Shown here piece by piece: positions 29,550 to 37,952 of a DNA stretch of 64,000 bases. The notes under the pieces were generated by a model. That model was given only the letters and a program-made list of their open reading frames with translations, was not told the DNA's origin and ran no database searches. Each line of letters opens with the position of its first letter. Position 1 is the first letter of the stretch. This stretch comes from Leisingera sp. ANG-M7. Lineage in GTDB: Bacteria > Pseudomonadota > Alphaproteobacteria > Rhodobacterales > Rhodobacteraceae. The stretch spans positions 62,001 to 126,000 of the forward strand of contig NZ_JWLI01000008.1 in assembly GCF_000813965.1 (NCBI RefSeq), written 5' to 3'. The position numbers and the translations under genes are program-made.

Positions 29550-30767
29550 ATGTCTGGATTTCTCCACGGCGTCGAGGTGATCGAGATTGACACGGGCCCG
29601 CGCCCGATCCGTACAATCCGCACCGGCGTTATCGGTATTGTCGGCACGGCCCCGCAGGCTGATGCCGACGCTTTCCCGTTGAATACCCCGGTTCTGGTCG
29701 CTGGCAGCCGCACTGAAGCCGCCAAGCTCGACACTACCGCGGATGGCACCGGCGGCGGCACGCTGCCCGGCGCGATGGATGGTATTTTCGACCAGATCGG
29801 CGCGGTGGTTATCGTGGTCCGGGTCGACGAGGGGGCCGACGAAGCCGCCACTCTGGCCAATGTGATAGGTGGTGTGAACTCGGGCAATGGCCAGTTTGAG
29901 GGTGTGCATGCTCTGGCAGGTGCCGAAAGCGTTGTTGGTCATTCCCCGCGCATTCTTTGCGCGCCCGGCTGGACCCACCAGCGCCCGGAAGACACCGGCA
30001 ACCCGGGAACCTATCTGGCAAACCCGGTTGTTGCGGAGCTGGAAGGGATCGCCGACCGCATGGGGGCTGTGGTTGTCGCTGATGGCCCGAACACCACCGA
30101 TGCCGCTGCGCAGACCTATGCAGCCGACTGGGGAACCACAGGCCGTATTTACGTGGTCGACCCTTGGGTGAAGGTTGCGGCAAGCGACGGCAGTATTGTC
30201 GACGAACCTGCATCGGCCCGCGTGGCTGGCGTGATCGCCCGCACCGACAACGACAAAGGCTTCTGGAAATCGCCCTCGAATGAGGGGATCACCGGCATCA
30301 TCGGCACGTCACGGCCGGTTGATTTCAAACTGGGCGACCAGTCGAGCCGGGCCAACCTGCTGAACGAAAACAATGTCACCACGATCATTCGCCAGAACGG
30401 GTTCCGGCTCTGGGGTAACCGGGTGCCGACCGCAGACCCGAAATGGCAGTTTATCAGCGTGCGCCGCACGGCTGATGTTCTGAATGACAGCATCCAGCGC
30501 GCGCATCTGTGGGCCGTCGACCGGGCAATCACCAAAACCTACATCGAAGAGGTTGCCGAGGGCGTGAATGGCTACATCGCGGGGCTGGTTGCACAGGGGG
30601 CGCTGCTGGGAGGCAAGTGCTGGGGCGACCCGGACTTGAACACCGCGGCCAGCATTCAAAACGGTCAGGTGTGGTTCAACTTCGATTTCACGCCGCCCTA
30701 TCCGGCTGAGCGGGTCACCTTCCGCTCGCACCTCACCAACGACTATATCGCGGAGGCTCTGGCATAA
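29550..30767 (+). CDS. Contractile tail sheath protein (gpFI)
   Basis: A 405-residue P2 FI-type sheath protein: FLHGVEVIEIDTGPRPIRTIRTGVIGIVGTAPQAD, APGWTHQRPEDTGN, VWAVDRAITKTYIEEVAEGVNGYI-like C-terminus. ATG 29,550 has GAGGG upstream and gives the usual N-terminus; an earlier TTG is in frame. It establishes that the tail is contractile. Confidence 0.95.
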   Translation: MSGFLHGVEVIEIDTGPRPIRTIRTGVIGIVGTAPQADADAFPLNTPVLVAGSRTEAAKLDTTADGTGGGTLPGAMDGIFDQIGAVVIVVRVDEGADEAATLANVIGGVNSGNGQFEGVHALAGAESVVGHSPRILCAPGWTHQRPEDTGNPGTYLANPVVAELEGIADRMGAVVVADGPNTTDAAAQTYAADWGTTGRIYVVDPWVKVAASDGSIVDEPASARVAGVIARTDNDKGFWKSPSNEGITGIIGTSRPVDFKLGDQSSRANLLNENNVTTIIRQNGFRLWGNRVPTADPKWQFISVRRTADVLNDSIQRAHLWAVDRAITKTYIEEVAEGVNGYIAGLVAQGALLGGKCWGDPDLNTAASIQNGQVWFNFDFTPPYPAERVTFRSHLTNDYIAEALA

Positions 30768-31273
30768 TGGCTATCACCGACATTCTGAAGGCCTTTAACC
30801 TTTTCGTTGATGGCCACGGCCACGCGGGCAAGATGGGCGACTATACACCGCCCAGCCCTTCTATCGCCGCCGAGGAATACCGGGCAGGCGGGATGGATGG
30901 CCCCGTCGATATCGACATGGGACAGGAGAAAATGACCACCTCCTTTGTCCTGCGGAACTACAGCGCGACTGTGCTGTCCCTCTGGGGTGTTGCGCCGGGC
31001 CGCCTGATCCAAGTCACCGCGCGCGGCTCTCTGGAAAGCGAAGACGGCACCGTAAAGGCGGTGGTGCACAATATCCGGGGCAAGATCCTGCAGGGCGACC
31101 GGGGCACCTGGTCGCCGGGGCAGTCCGCCTCGCTGACCGTCAATATGTCGGTCGAATACTTCAAGGAAACCATCGACGGCCAGGTCACCACCGAGGTCGA
31201 CGTTATCAACATGGTGCGGATCGTGGGAGGCGTGGATCAGCTCGCCGAACGCCGGGCCGCGCTTGGCATCTAA
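30767..31273 (+). CDS. Tail tube protein (gpFII)
   Basis: A 168-residue P2 FII-type tube protein (FNLFVDGHGHAGKMGDYTPPSPSIAAEEYRAGGMDGPVDIDMGQEKMTTSFVLRNYSATVL). Its start overlaps the sheath stop (TAATG). Forms the inner tube. Confidence 0.93.
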   Translation: MAITDILKAFNLFVDGHGHAGKMGDYTPPSPSIAAEEYRAGGMDGPVDIDMGQEKMTTSFVLRNYSATVLSLWGVAPGRLIQVTARGSLESEDGTVKAVVHNIRGKILQGDRGTWSPGQSASLTVNMSVEYFKETIDGQVTTEVDVINMVRIVGGVDQLAERRAALGI

Positions 31274-31282
31274 GGAGAACCC

Positions 31283-31579
31283 ATGGAACGCAAACTGCCC
31301 GAATATTTGAAGCTGGACAGCAGCGGCGAGGAAGACCGTATCACGGTGACCCTTTTGAAGGGCGTTAAGGTGGATGGTGAAGCCCGCAAATCGCTGACCC
31401 TGCGGGAGCCGTCTGTCGGCGACAACATCGCCGCCCGGGATATGGCAAACAAGGACAATGCAATGTCCGAGGTGGTTCTGATCGCCAACCTGGCCGAGGT
31501 TCCGGCCGAGGCAATCCAAGCCGCCAAGATGCGCGATTACAGCCGCCTGCAGGAGGCGCTGGATTTTTTGAATGGCTGA
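31283..31579 (+). CDS. Tail assembly chaperone gpE
   Basis: A 98-residue P2 gpE-like protein (TVTLLKGVKVDGEARKSLTLREPSVGDNIAARDMANKDNAMSEVVLIANLAEVPAEAIQAAKMRDYSRLQEALDFL). Serves as a chaperone for the tape measure. A -1 frameshift near its end gives the longer E-E' protein (see 31,564-31,570). Confidence 0.9.
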   Translation: MERKLPEYLKLDSSGEEDRITVTLLKGVKVDGEARKSLTLREPSVGDNIAARDMANKDNAMSEVVLIANLAEVPAEAIQAAKMRDYSRLQEALDFLNG

Positions 31580-31713
31580 AGCCTGAAACCGCGCGCGCTG
31601 GTGTCTTGCTGCTGGCGCGTGCGACTGGCTGGTCACATGCCGAAATCACCGCAATGAGCGCAAGCCGTCTAACCTGGTGGCTGAGGGGGCTGGATGAAAA
31701 AGCAACGTCTTAG
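31564..31713 (+). CDS. E' extension made by programmed -1 frameshift
   Basis: Six T and a G in phase (GA-T TTT TTG) form a classic X-XXY-YYZ slippery heptamer at 31,564-31,570, just before the gpE stop. Slipping back one base opens 47 further codons ending at TAG 31,711-31,713, with the sequence FEWLKPETARAGVLLLARATGWSHAEITAMSASRLTWWL..., the conserved E' pattern of P2-like phages. The complete fusion spans 31,283-31,713 and overlaps the tape-measure start. Confidence 0.85.
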   Translation, partial: FFEWLKPETARAGVLLLARATGWSHAEITAMSASRLTWWLRGLDEKATS

Positions 31714-33946
31714 CGCCGATATCACCATTGGCGGCGTTCTCGAAAAATCCTTCAAGAAGAACATCGGCCTGATCCGCTCCGGCTTTGAGAGTGTCGGAGA
31801 CAGCATCAAGTCTGTGAAGGCGCGGCAGAAAGAACTGTCGCGCCAGCGCGCGGATCTGATCAAACAGGGCAAATCTGTTGATGCCCTGGATCGCGAATAC
31901 GAAGACCTTGAGCGTACCCTCGAGCAGCTGGTCAGAAAACAGCGCCGCTGGGAGCGTGCCATGAGGGACAGCAGGCGCGTCGGCGAATCCTTCGGGCGAA
32001 TGACCGAGAACGTGGGCCGCCTCAGCCGTCGGATGGCGCTGGGCGTTGCAGCCGCCGGTGCCGGGATCTTCACACTGGCGAGCTCAACCGCGAAGTACGG
32101 CGACGACGTAGCAAAGACGGCGGGCAAGCTTGGTATTGGCATCGAAGCGCTTCAGGAATACCGATATGCTGCTGAGCGGTCTGGGGTTTCGGTCAGCACC
32201 TTCGATAGCTCCCTTACGGCTATGCAAAAGCGGCTGGGGGAGGCTGCCAAGGGCACCGGTGCCGCAAAGAAGGCGCTGGATCAGATCGGACTGAGCGCAA
32301 ATGACCTTGTTCGCATGGGGCCAGAGCAGGCTTTGGCTGCCATTTCCGACAAGCTGAACAAGATCGAGAGCCCGGCCGAACGGGCCGCGCTGGCTGCGGC
32401 GCTGTTCAGCCGGTCGGGTATAGGCATGGTCAACATGCTGGGTAGCGGTTCTGAGGCGCTGGAACAGCTGCGCAAGGATGCCCGGCGCACCGGGTATGTG
32501 CTGAGCGAAGAGGCCGCACGGGATGCGGAGAAATTTGCGGATGCGCAGCTTGACGCGCAGCTGACCATTAAGGGGTTGAAGAACACCATCGGCGCTGAGC
32601 TGATGCCGGTAGTGACCCGGTCCATGAAGCAATTCAGTGCCTGGGCCATCGAAAACCGCGAAGACATTAAGGCGTTTGCCGAGACCGCGGCCAACAAGAT
32701 TGAGGCCGCGCTGCCGGTGATTGGCCAAATCGTCGAGGGGATGGGCAAAGTATCCAGCCAGGTCGGCGCTGTGGCATCCAGGGTTGCCCAGATGGTCGGC
32801 GGCTGGGAGAACTTCGGCGTGATCATCGGCGCGGTGCTCGCGGGCAAAACGATTGCCAGCATTGCGAGCTTCGGTATCGCTGTCGGGCGCCTGGGTGTGT
32901 CCCTGGTTAGTCTTACGGGTGTGCTGCCTCTTGTGGCTGGCGGCATCAAAGCCATAGGTGCTGCATTGCTGGCGAACCCGATTGGCCTGACCGTGGCGGC
33001 CATCGCCGGTTCAGCTGTCTTGATTTACCAGAACTGGGACAAAGTCGGCCCGTGGTTCGGCGAACTATGGGGCGGCGTGCGCGCCACCTTTGAAGGTGTC
33101 AGCGGATTCATTGGCGGGGTCTGGCGCGGGGATTGGGAAGCCGCGGCCGATGGTGCACGCAAAGCCTGGGGCGGGATCAAAGGCTACTATTCCACCCTAT
33201 GGGACGGCGTCGGCGCGGTGTTCAAGGCCACCTGGGAGAATGTGATCCGGCCGGTAACTGACGCCTTGGGCTGGACTGATGGCATTGTCTCCGCGTGGGA
33301 GAACGTCAAAACCGGCCTGAAAACGGTTCTGGATTGGCTGGGACAGAAATTCGACTGGCTGATGGGTAAGCTGCAGCCTGTCATTGAAAAACTGACTTGG
33401 CTTCGGGATAAGGGCGCTAGTGCTGTTAACGGCATAAAGGATATCGGTTCCAGTATTGGGGGTATCTTCAGCAGCGGAGACGACGCGCCAGAAACGCAAA
33501 GTGCTGCCAGAAACACTGTCAACGGCCGCGCCGCCCCCATGCATATCTCTGGATCGTTCCTGGGCGGTGATATCGGCCGCGGCTTTCGTCGTGTCGGAGA
33601 GCAAGGGCCGGAAACGATCTGGAACTCGAAAGGGGCATATGTCGCGCACGCTGGCGCCACTGAGCGGCTGGCGCAGCTGGCGGCGCGGGCAGAGCCCATG
33701 CTTGCCGCACTGGGCGGAGGGCTGCAGAGAGCGATGGAACAGGCGCAGGCCGCTGTTGCAGCGTCAGTTCCCCAGGCACCGGCCGCAGGGGGGCAGGCCG
33801 CGCCGGTAGTCCAGCATATCCAGATCCACGCGACGCACCTGACGGTTACCCAGATTGCCGATGAATTGGAACGCCGGGGGCGCATGGCCCGTTCCGGGGC
33901 ACTCTATGATGCGGCGCACGATTACGGCCAGTATGGGGGCGGGTGA
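31694..33946 (+). CDS. Tail tape measure protein
   Basis: A 750-residue P2 gpT-type protein setting tail length. Coiled coils at the N-terminus (about residues 25-105), a conserved block (LGIGIEALQEYRYAAERSGVSVSTFDSSLTAMQKRLGEA), hydrophobic helices around residues 370-445 (IASFGIAVGRLGVSLVSLTGVLPLVAGGIKAIGAALLANPIGLTVAAIAGSAVLIYQNWD) and an Ala/Gln-rich end. It starts inside the E' frame. Confidence 0.93.
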   Translation: MKKQRLSADITIGGVLEKSFKKNIGLIRSGFESVGDSIKSVKARQKELSRQRADLIKQGKSVDALDREYEDLERTLEQLVRKQRRWERAMRDSRRVGESFGRMTENVGRLSRRMALGVAAAGAGIFTLASSTAKYGDDVAKTAGKLGIGIEALQEYRYAAERSGVSVSTFDSSLTAMQKRLGEAAKGTGAAKKALDQIGLSANDLVRMGPEQALAAISDKLNKIESPAERAALAAALFSRSGIGMVNMLGSGSEALEQLRKDARRTGYVLSEEAARDAEKFADAQLDAQLTIKGLKNTIGAELMPVVTRSMKQFSAWAIENREDIKAFAETAANKIEAALPVIGQIVEGMGKVSSQVGAVASRVAQMVGGWENFGVIIGAVLAGKTIASIASFGIAVGRLGVSLVSLTGVLPLVAGGIKAIGAALLANPIGLTVAAIAGSAVLIYQNWDKVGPWFGELWGGVRATFEGVSGFIGGVWRGDWEAAADGARKAWGGIKGYYSTLWDGVGAVFKATWENVIRPVTDALGWTDGIVSAWENVKTGLKTVLDWLGQKFDWLMGKLQPVIEKLTWLRDKGASAVNGIKDIGSSIGGIFSSGDDAPETQSAARNTVNGRAAPMHISGSFLGGDIGRGFRRVGEQGPETIWNSKGAYVAHAGATERLAQLAARAEPMLAALGGGLQRAMEQAQAAVAASVPQAPAAGGQAAPVVQHIQIHATHLTVTQIADELERRGRMARSGALYDAAHDYGQYGGG

Positions 33947-34356
33947 TGGCAGGCAGAATGATGCAGCTGGGCGCCTATCAGTTCAGCCTGGACGATGCCG
34001 CATATCAGCGGCTCTATCGTTCCACGGAATACCGCTGGGGCGCCATTGAACGTATGGGCAAGCATGACGCCCTGCAGTTCACCGGGCTGGGCGCTGACAC
34101 AATGACATTGCAAGGTACCATTTACCCGCATTTCCGGGGAGGGTTGGGACAGGTCGACAAGATGCGGCTTTCGGCATCCCTTGGCATTCCTCTGCCGCTG
34201 ATCGCGGGCACCGGCAAAGTGCTGGGGCTGTGGGTGATCGAACGGGTGGGCGAAAGCCAGCGCACCTTTGCCGAACAGGGTGCGCCATTGCGGCAAGATT
34301 TCACGATCAGCATCAGGAGATATGATGGCGGACTCCGCAGTCTCTTACCGTTCTAA
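33946..34356 (+). CDS. Tail protein gpU
   Basis: A 136-residue P2 gpU-like protein (MQLGAYQFSLDDAAYQRLYRSTEYRWGAIERMGKHDALQFTGLGADTMTLQGTIYPHFRGG). ATG 33,946 overlaps the tape-measure stop (TGATG). Part of tail completion. Confidence 0.9.
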   Translation: MAGRMMQLGAYQFSLDDAAYQRLYRSTEYRWGAIERMGKHDALQFTGLGADTMTLQGTIYPHFRGGLGQVDKMRLSASLGIPLPLIAGTGKVLGLWVIERVGESQRTFAEQGAPLRQDFTISIRRYDGGLRSLLPF

Positions 34357-34546
34357 GGACGGCGACACGGTCGACGAAATTGTCTGGCGCTACTACGGAA
34401 ACCAGGTGCGTGGGGCTTTGGAGATTGTGCTCGAGGCAAACCCGGGCCTGGCGGATCTTGGACCGGTCCTACCGGTTGGTACATCTGTTCAGCTGCCGGA
34501 AATCGAAACCCCGAAAGAGGCGGAAAGCGTGAGCCTATGGGATTGA
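34325..34546 (+). CDS. Tail protein gpX (LysM-like)
   Basis: A 73-residue P2 gpX-like protein with a LysM-type fold (YRSKDGDTVDEIVWRYYGNQVRGALEIVLEANPGLADLGPVLPVGTSVQLPEI). ATG 34,325 is chosen because AGGAG sits at the correct distance; it overlaps gpU by 32 bases. Confidence 0.9.
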   Translation: MADSAVSYRSKDGDTVDEIVWRYYGNQVRGALEIVLEANPGLADLGPVLPVGTSVQLPEIETPKEAESVSLWD

Positions 34547-35544
34547 CGGATTTTCGCCCCCTCATGCGGGTAGAGGTCGACGGCAAGGATATCACCGGCA
34601 TTCTTGCACCACGCCTTTCGAGCCTGACGCTGACAGACGCCGCTGGGGTGCAGTCGGACCAGGTGCAGATTGTTCTGAGCGACACGGGGACGTTTGACCG
34701 GCTCAAAGAGCCGCGCCAGGGGGCCGAAATCAAGGTCTGGCTGGGGCACGCCTTCAATCTGAAGTTCATGGGCCTTTTCATCGCCGACGCCTTCGAACTG
34801 CATGGGCGGCCGGATACCATTGTGATCACCGGCAGCGCGTCAGTAAATGGGACCACCACAAGCGGCAAAACCGCTCTGACAGACCAGAAGAAACGCAGTT
34901 GGCCGCAGGGAACAACCATCGCGGCGATGGTCGGCAAAATCGCTGGCGAACACGGGTTGCAGGCGTTGGTTGCTCAGAGCCTGGGGAACATCGCACTGCC
35001 TCACATAGATCAGATCGACGAGAGTGACATAAACCTCTTGTCCCGGGTGGCCCGCGATCTGGACGCAATCGCAAAGCCTGGCAACGGCCGCCTGATCATG
35101 GCGCGGCGCGGGGAAAGCCTCACGGCATCCGGCAAGCCGATGCCCGTTCTGTCGATCACCGAACGCGGTGTAAGCCGCTGGGGCTATCGGAACACCCTGC
35201 GGGAAAAGATCGGTTCCGTAGTGGCGGCCTATCAAGATCTCGCTCAAGGCAGCCAGCAGGAATGCACGGCGGGCGAGGGCGCACCGGTGCAGCGTTTGAA
35301 ACGGCGTTTCCCTGACAAGGCAACGGCACAACGGGCGGCTGACACAGAGCTGCGCCGATTGCGCCGCGCTGGGCGCTCGCTATCGATCGATTTGAAAGGC
35401 GACCCGGATGCCAAGGCAGAGGCGGTGCTGCAGGCTGCTGGCTTCAGGTCTTACATCGACGGGCCCTGGCTGATTACCAGGGCCACGCATTCTCTGGACA
35501 GCGGCGGGTATCGCACCAGTATCGAGGCGGAGCCGCTGGAATAG
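34537..35544 (+). CDS. Baseplate hub / late control protein gpD
   Basis: A 335-residue P2 gpD-like protein (FRPLMRVEVDGKDITGILAPRLSSLTLTDAAGVQSDQVQIVLSDTGTFDRLKEPRQGAEIKVWLG; later LLSRVARDLDAIAKPGNGRLIMARRG). Structural hub protein with a VgrG-like fold. Last gene of the phage; overlaps gpX by ten bases. Confidence 0.93.
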   Translation: MGLTDFRPLMRVEVDGKDITGILAPRLSSLTLTDAAGVQSDQVQIVLSDTGTFDRLKEPRQGAEIKVWLGHAFNLKFMGLFIADAFELHGRPDTIVITGSASVNGTTTSGKTALTDQKKRSWPQGTTIAAMVGKIAGEHGLQALVAQSLGNIALPHIDQIDESDINLLSRVARDLDAIAKPGNGRLIMARRGESLTASGKPMPVLSITERGVSRWGYRNTLREKIGSVVAAYQDLAQGSQQECTAGEGAPVQRLKRRFPDKATAQRAADTELRRLRRAGRSLSIDLKGDPDAKAEAVLQAAGFRSYIDGPWLITRATHSLDSGGYRTSIEAEPLE

Positions 35545-35629
35545 CTGTTTCCCACGTTCTGCAGGTGTTTTCGCTTTGTCTTGGGAAATTTTTAGGCCAA
35601 GCGTTTGAAAACGCCTGGTTTCCATCAGC

Positions 35630-35687
35630 CTTGAAAACCGTTGAACGTGAGAGCGTTCCCAGGGTTCGAATCCCTGTCTCCCCGCCA
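35630..35687 (+). other. Right attachment site: 3' fragment of tRNA-Ser(UGA)
   Basis: Starting at the anticodon loop (CTTGAAA), the sequence gives half the anticodon stem (ACCGT), the serine-type long variable arm (GAACG-N-CGTTC), the T arm (CAGGGTTCGAATCCCTG), the acceptor 3' strand (TCTCCCC) and GCCA. No matching 5' half (GGGGAGA) precedes it, so this is a displaced fragment rather than a working tRNA. The intact gene should lie at the left end, beyond position 1. Confidence 0.85.
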
Positions 35688-36065
35688 CTAAATCACGAAA
35701 ACGGCAATTCTCTCCTGAGCCTGACCTGGCTTTTGAACCGGGCAGTTTGCTCTGCTTCGGGCTTTCCGCCTGATTGTTCCCGGATATTCCAAGGTGGCCT
35801 GAGCTCCAATTTTCCTTCACGCCTGAGGGATGCCTTGGGCCTGTTTCGACGGCGTTACCCGGCCAGTCTGTCACTCACCGCCTTCTGCGCAAGGTCTGCG
35901 GCGCCGGGTCTGGTGCAGTGCACAGGCCGGAGAAGCGCGGGTTAGAGGCAGGCGAAGCAGGGGTAAGCCATAGATTTCTTTCTCCTGCGCTGAGGATGTG
36001 AACATTCTCCCCTCTAGAGCCGGCAGGGCGATGGCGCCGGCGGAAGATGCAGGAAAGGTTTGGAC
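35688..36065. other. Non-coding junction, prophage to host genes
   Basis: About 380 bases without a convincing gene; small frames here have poor codon use and no Shine-Dalgarno. It contains the host flank of the tRNA-Ser site and the leader of the flavin monooxygenase-like gene. Confidence 0.6.
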
Positions 36066-37325
36066 ATGGCGATCGAAAAAACTGATACGCTGGTTGTCGG
36101 TGCTGGTCAGGCCGGGGTGGCCATGAGCGAACACCTGACCAGTCATGGCGTGCCGCATCTGGTGCTGGAAAAGAACCGGATTGCCGAGGCCTGGCGCACT
36201 GGCCGCTGGGACTCGCTGGTGGCGAACGGCCCGGCCTGGCACGACCGTTTTCCGAACCTTGAGTTCACGGATACCGATCCGGAAGCCTTTGCCGGGAAGG
36301 AACGTATTGCGGATTATTTCGTTGAATACGCCGGGCGTTTCAACGCCCCGATCCGGACCGGTGTCGAAGTGACCAGGGCCGAGCGTATCAAGGGCACCGG
36401 CGGTTTCCGGGTCGAGACCTCAAAGGGCGTGATCGAAGCGAAGCGCATTGTTGCCGCCACCGGCGCCTTTCAGCACCCCGTTATCCCGCCGCTGGTGCCG
36501 GAAGGCGCAGAGGTGAACCAGCTTCATTCCTTTCACTACCGCAATCCGGAACAGCTGCCCGAAGGCGCGGTGCTGGTGGTCGGCGCGGGGTCATCCGGTG
36601 CGCAGATCGCCGATGAGCTGAACCGGGCAGGCCGCAAGGTTTATCTTTCGGTGGGGCCGCACGATCGCCCGCCGCGGATGTACCGGGGACGCGACTTTGT
36701 CTGGTGGCTGGGGGTGCTGGGCCTGTGGGATCAGGCCGCGCTGGAGCCGGGCAAGGAGCATGTGACGATCTCCGTCAGCGGGGCCTATGGCGGTCAGACC
36801 ATGGATTTCCGCCGCCTGGCAGGCGAGGGGGTGACGCTGCTGGGTCTGACAGAGTCCTATGAAAACGGGGTCATGAATTTCGCCGGCGATCTGCAGGACA
36901 ATATTGCAGCAGGCGACGCGGACTACCTGAAGATGCTGGATCTTGCGGATGCCTATGCCGAACGCACCGGCATTGAGTTGCCTGAGGAGCCGGAAGCCCG
37001 CAAGGCCTTCCCCGATCCGGACAGTCTGACAAACCCGATCCGCGCACTCGACCTGGAAAACGAAGGTATCACAACCATTCTTTGGGCCACCGGGTTCCGT
37101 CAGGATTTCTCGTGGATGCACGTCGATGCCTTTGACGGGACCGGCCGCCCGCAGCATCAGCGCGGCGTGTCCGCGGAGCCGGGGATCTACTTCCTCGGCC
37201 TGCCCTGGCAGTCGCGCCGCGGCTCGACCTTCATCTGGGGGGTCTGGCATGATGCCAAGCATGTGGCCGACCAGATCGCCATCCAGCGCCATTACGAAGG
37301 CTACCGCGCGCCTGATGAGGCCTGA
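36066..37325 (+). CDS. FAD-dependent oxidoreductase, flavin monooxygenase-like (CzcO type)
   Basis: A 419-residue flavoprotein probably oxidising an N- or S-containing substrate with NAD(P)H and O2. FAD motif VVGAGQAGVAMSEHL (about residue 9), a second Rossmann motif VLVVGAGSSGAQIADEL (about 172), and the ATGFR motif near 345 are typical of flavin monooxygenases. ATG 36,066 with AGGAAAGG upstream is preferred to the upstream TTG. It heads a co-oriented catabolic group with RidA, DUF1028 and an aldehyde dehydrogenase. Confidence 0.85.
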   Translation: MAIEKTDTLVVGAGQAGVAMSEHLTSHGVPHLVLEKNRIAEAWRTGRWDSLVANGPAWHDRFPNLEFTDTDPEAFAGKERIADYFVEYAGRFNAPIRTGVEVTRAERIKGTGGFRVETSKGVIEAKRIVAATGAFQHPVIPPLVPEGAEVNQLHSFHYRNPEQLPEGAVLVVGAGSSGAQIADELNRAGRKVYLSVGPHDRPPRMYRGRDFVWWLGVLGLWDQAALEPGKEHVTISVSGAYGGQTMDFRRLAGEGVTLLGLTESYENGVMNFAGDLQDNIAAGDADYLKMLDLADAYAERTGIELPEEPEARKAFPDPDSLTNPIRALDLENEGITTILWATGFRQDFSWMHVDAFDGTGRPQHQRGVSAEPGIYFLGLPWQSRRGSTFIWGVWHDAKHVADQIAIQRHYEGYRAPDEA

Positions 37326-37413
37326 CCTTCCGGTTCGCAGCAGCACATGACAGTTGTGCCGGTCAGCACAGGTTTTGACCGGACACGCCATCCCGCCAGG
37401 CCAGGAGGACACC

Positions 37414-37830
37414 ATGGCTCATACCCGTATCCGCAAGTTCAACACCAAGATCACCTACCCGGAACAGAACCTCGACAACGACCTGTGCCAGGCGGTGGTA
37501 ACGCAGGGCGGCAAGACTGTCTATTTGCGCGGCCAATGCCCGCAGAACCTGGACGATGCGAAGAACATCGACAGCCACGATCCGGTGGAGCAGACCCATA
37601 AGGTGATGCAAAACATCAGGCAGCTGATCGAAGAGTGCGGCGGCACAATGGAGCATCTGGTGAAGGTGGTTGTTTACATCACCGATGTGCGCCACCGCGA
37701 GGCGGTTTACCGCACCATGGGCGAATACATCAAAGGGGTGCACCCGGTGTCGACCGGCCTGGTTGTGCAGGCGCTGGCACGGCCCGAGTGGCTGGTGGAG
37801 ATCGACGGCACCGCGGTTATTCCGGACTGA
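37414..37830 (+). CDS. RidA-family protein
   Basis: A 138-residue RidA/YjgF-like protein; the family hydrolyses reactive enamine/imine intermediates. Seen: DNDLCQAVVTQGGKTVYLRGQCPQNL, MQNIRQLIEECGGTMEHLVKVVVYITDVRHREAVYRTM, and C-terminal EWLVEIDGTAV. The residue normally Arg in RidA deaminases (near xxRxxV) is not in its standard place, so substrate is uncertain. GGAGG precedes the ATG. It probably protects the pathway from imines released by the adjacent oxidases. Confidence 0.85.
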   Translation: MAHTRIRKFNTKITYPEQNLDNDLCQAVVTQGGKTVYLRGQCPQNLDDAKNIDSHDPVEQTHKVMQNIRQLIEECGGTMEHLVKVVVYITDVRHREAVYRTMGEYIKGVHPVSTGLVVQALARPEWLVEIDGTAVIPD

Positions 37831-37844
37831 TCCGGAAGCGGGAA

Positions 37845-37913
37845 GGGGGCTGTCTGCCCCCTCTTGAGCCTGCGGCTCAATTCACCCCCGAGGATATTTC
37901 CGGCCAGATGAAG
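37845..37913. repeat. Terminator-like stem and roseobacter-type intergenic repeat
   Basis: GGGGGC-N5-GCCCCC followed by TCTT (37,845-37,864) is a terminator-like stem after ridA. TTGAGCC-N3-GGCTCAA and a CCCCCGAGGATATTTCC...CAGATGAAG segment follow. The latter is related to the segment at 60,398-60,440 and to repeats common between roseobacter genes (recollection, not searched). Confidence 0.55.
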
Positions 37914-37952
37914 AACGGGTCCGTTTCCAATGGCTGTTGAGGAGGAAAGACG

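Larger units (their letters stand above)
1..35687. mobile_element. Temperate contractile-tailed prophage (left end outside window)
   Basis: A continuous phage genome runs from the left edge to a tRNA-Ser 3' fragment at 35,630-35,687. Seen: leftward early genes, an immunity region, rightward replication genes, lysis genes, lambda-type terminase/portal and HK97-type protease-capsid, then P2-type tail genes ending in gpD. Host metabolic genes begin at 36,066. No integrase is visible, so it and the intact tRNA-Ser are expected to the left of position 1. All structural frames are open, so the phage looks intact and possibly inducible. Confidence 0.95.

Noticed and set aside
35630-35687. Functional tRNA-Ser gene
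   Set aside because: No 5' half, D arm or pairing 5' anticodon strand; it is an attachment fragment.
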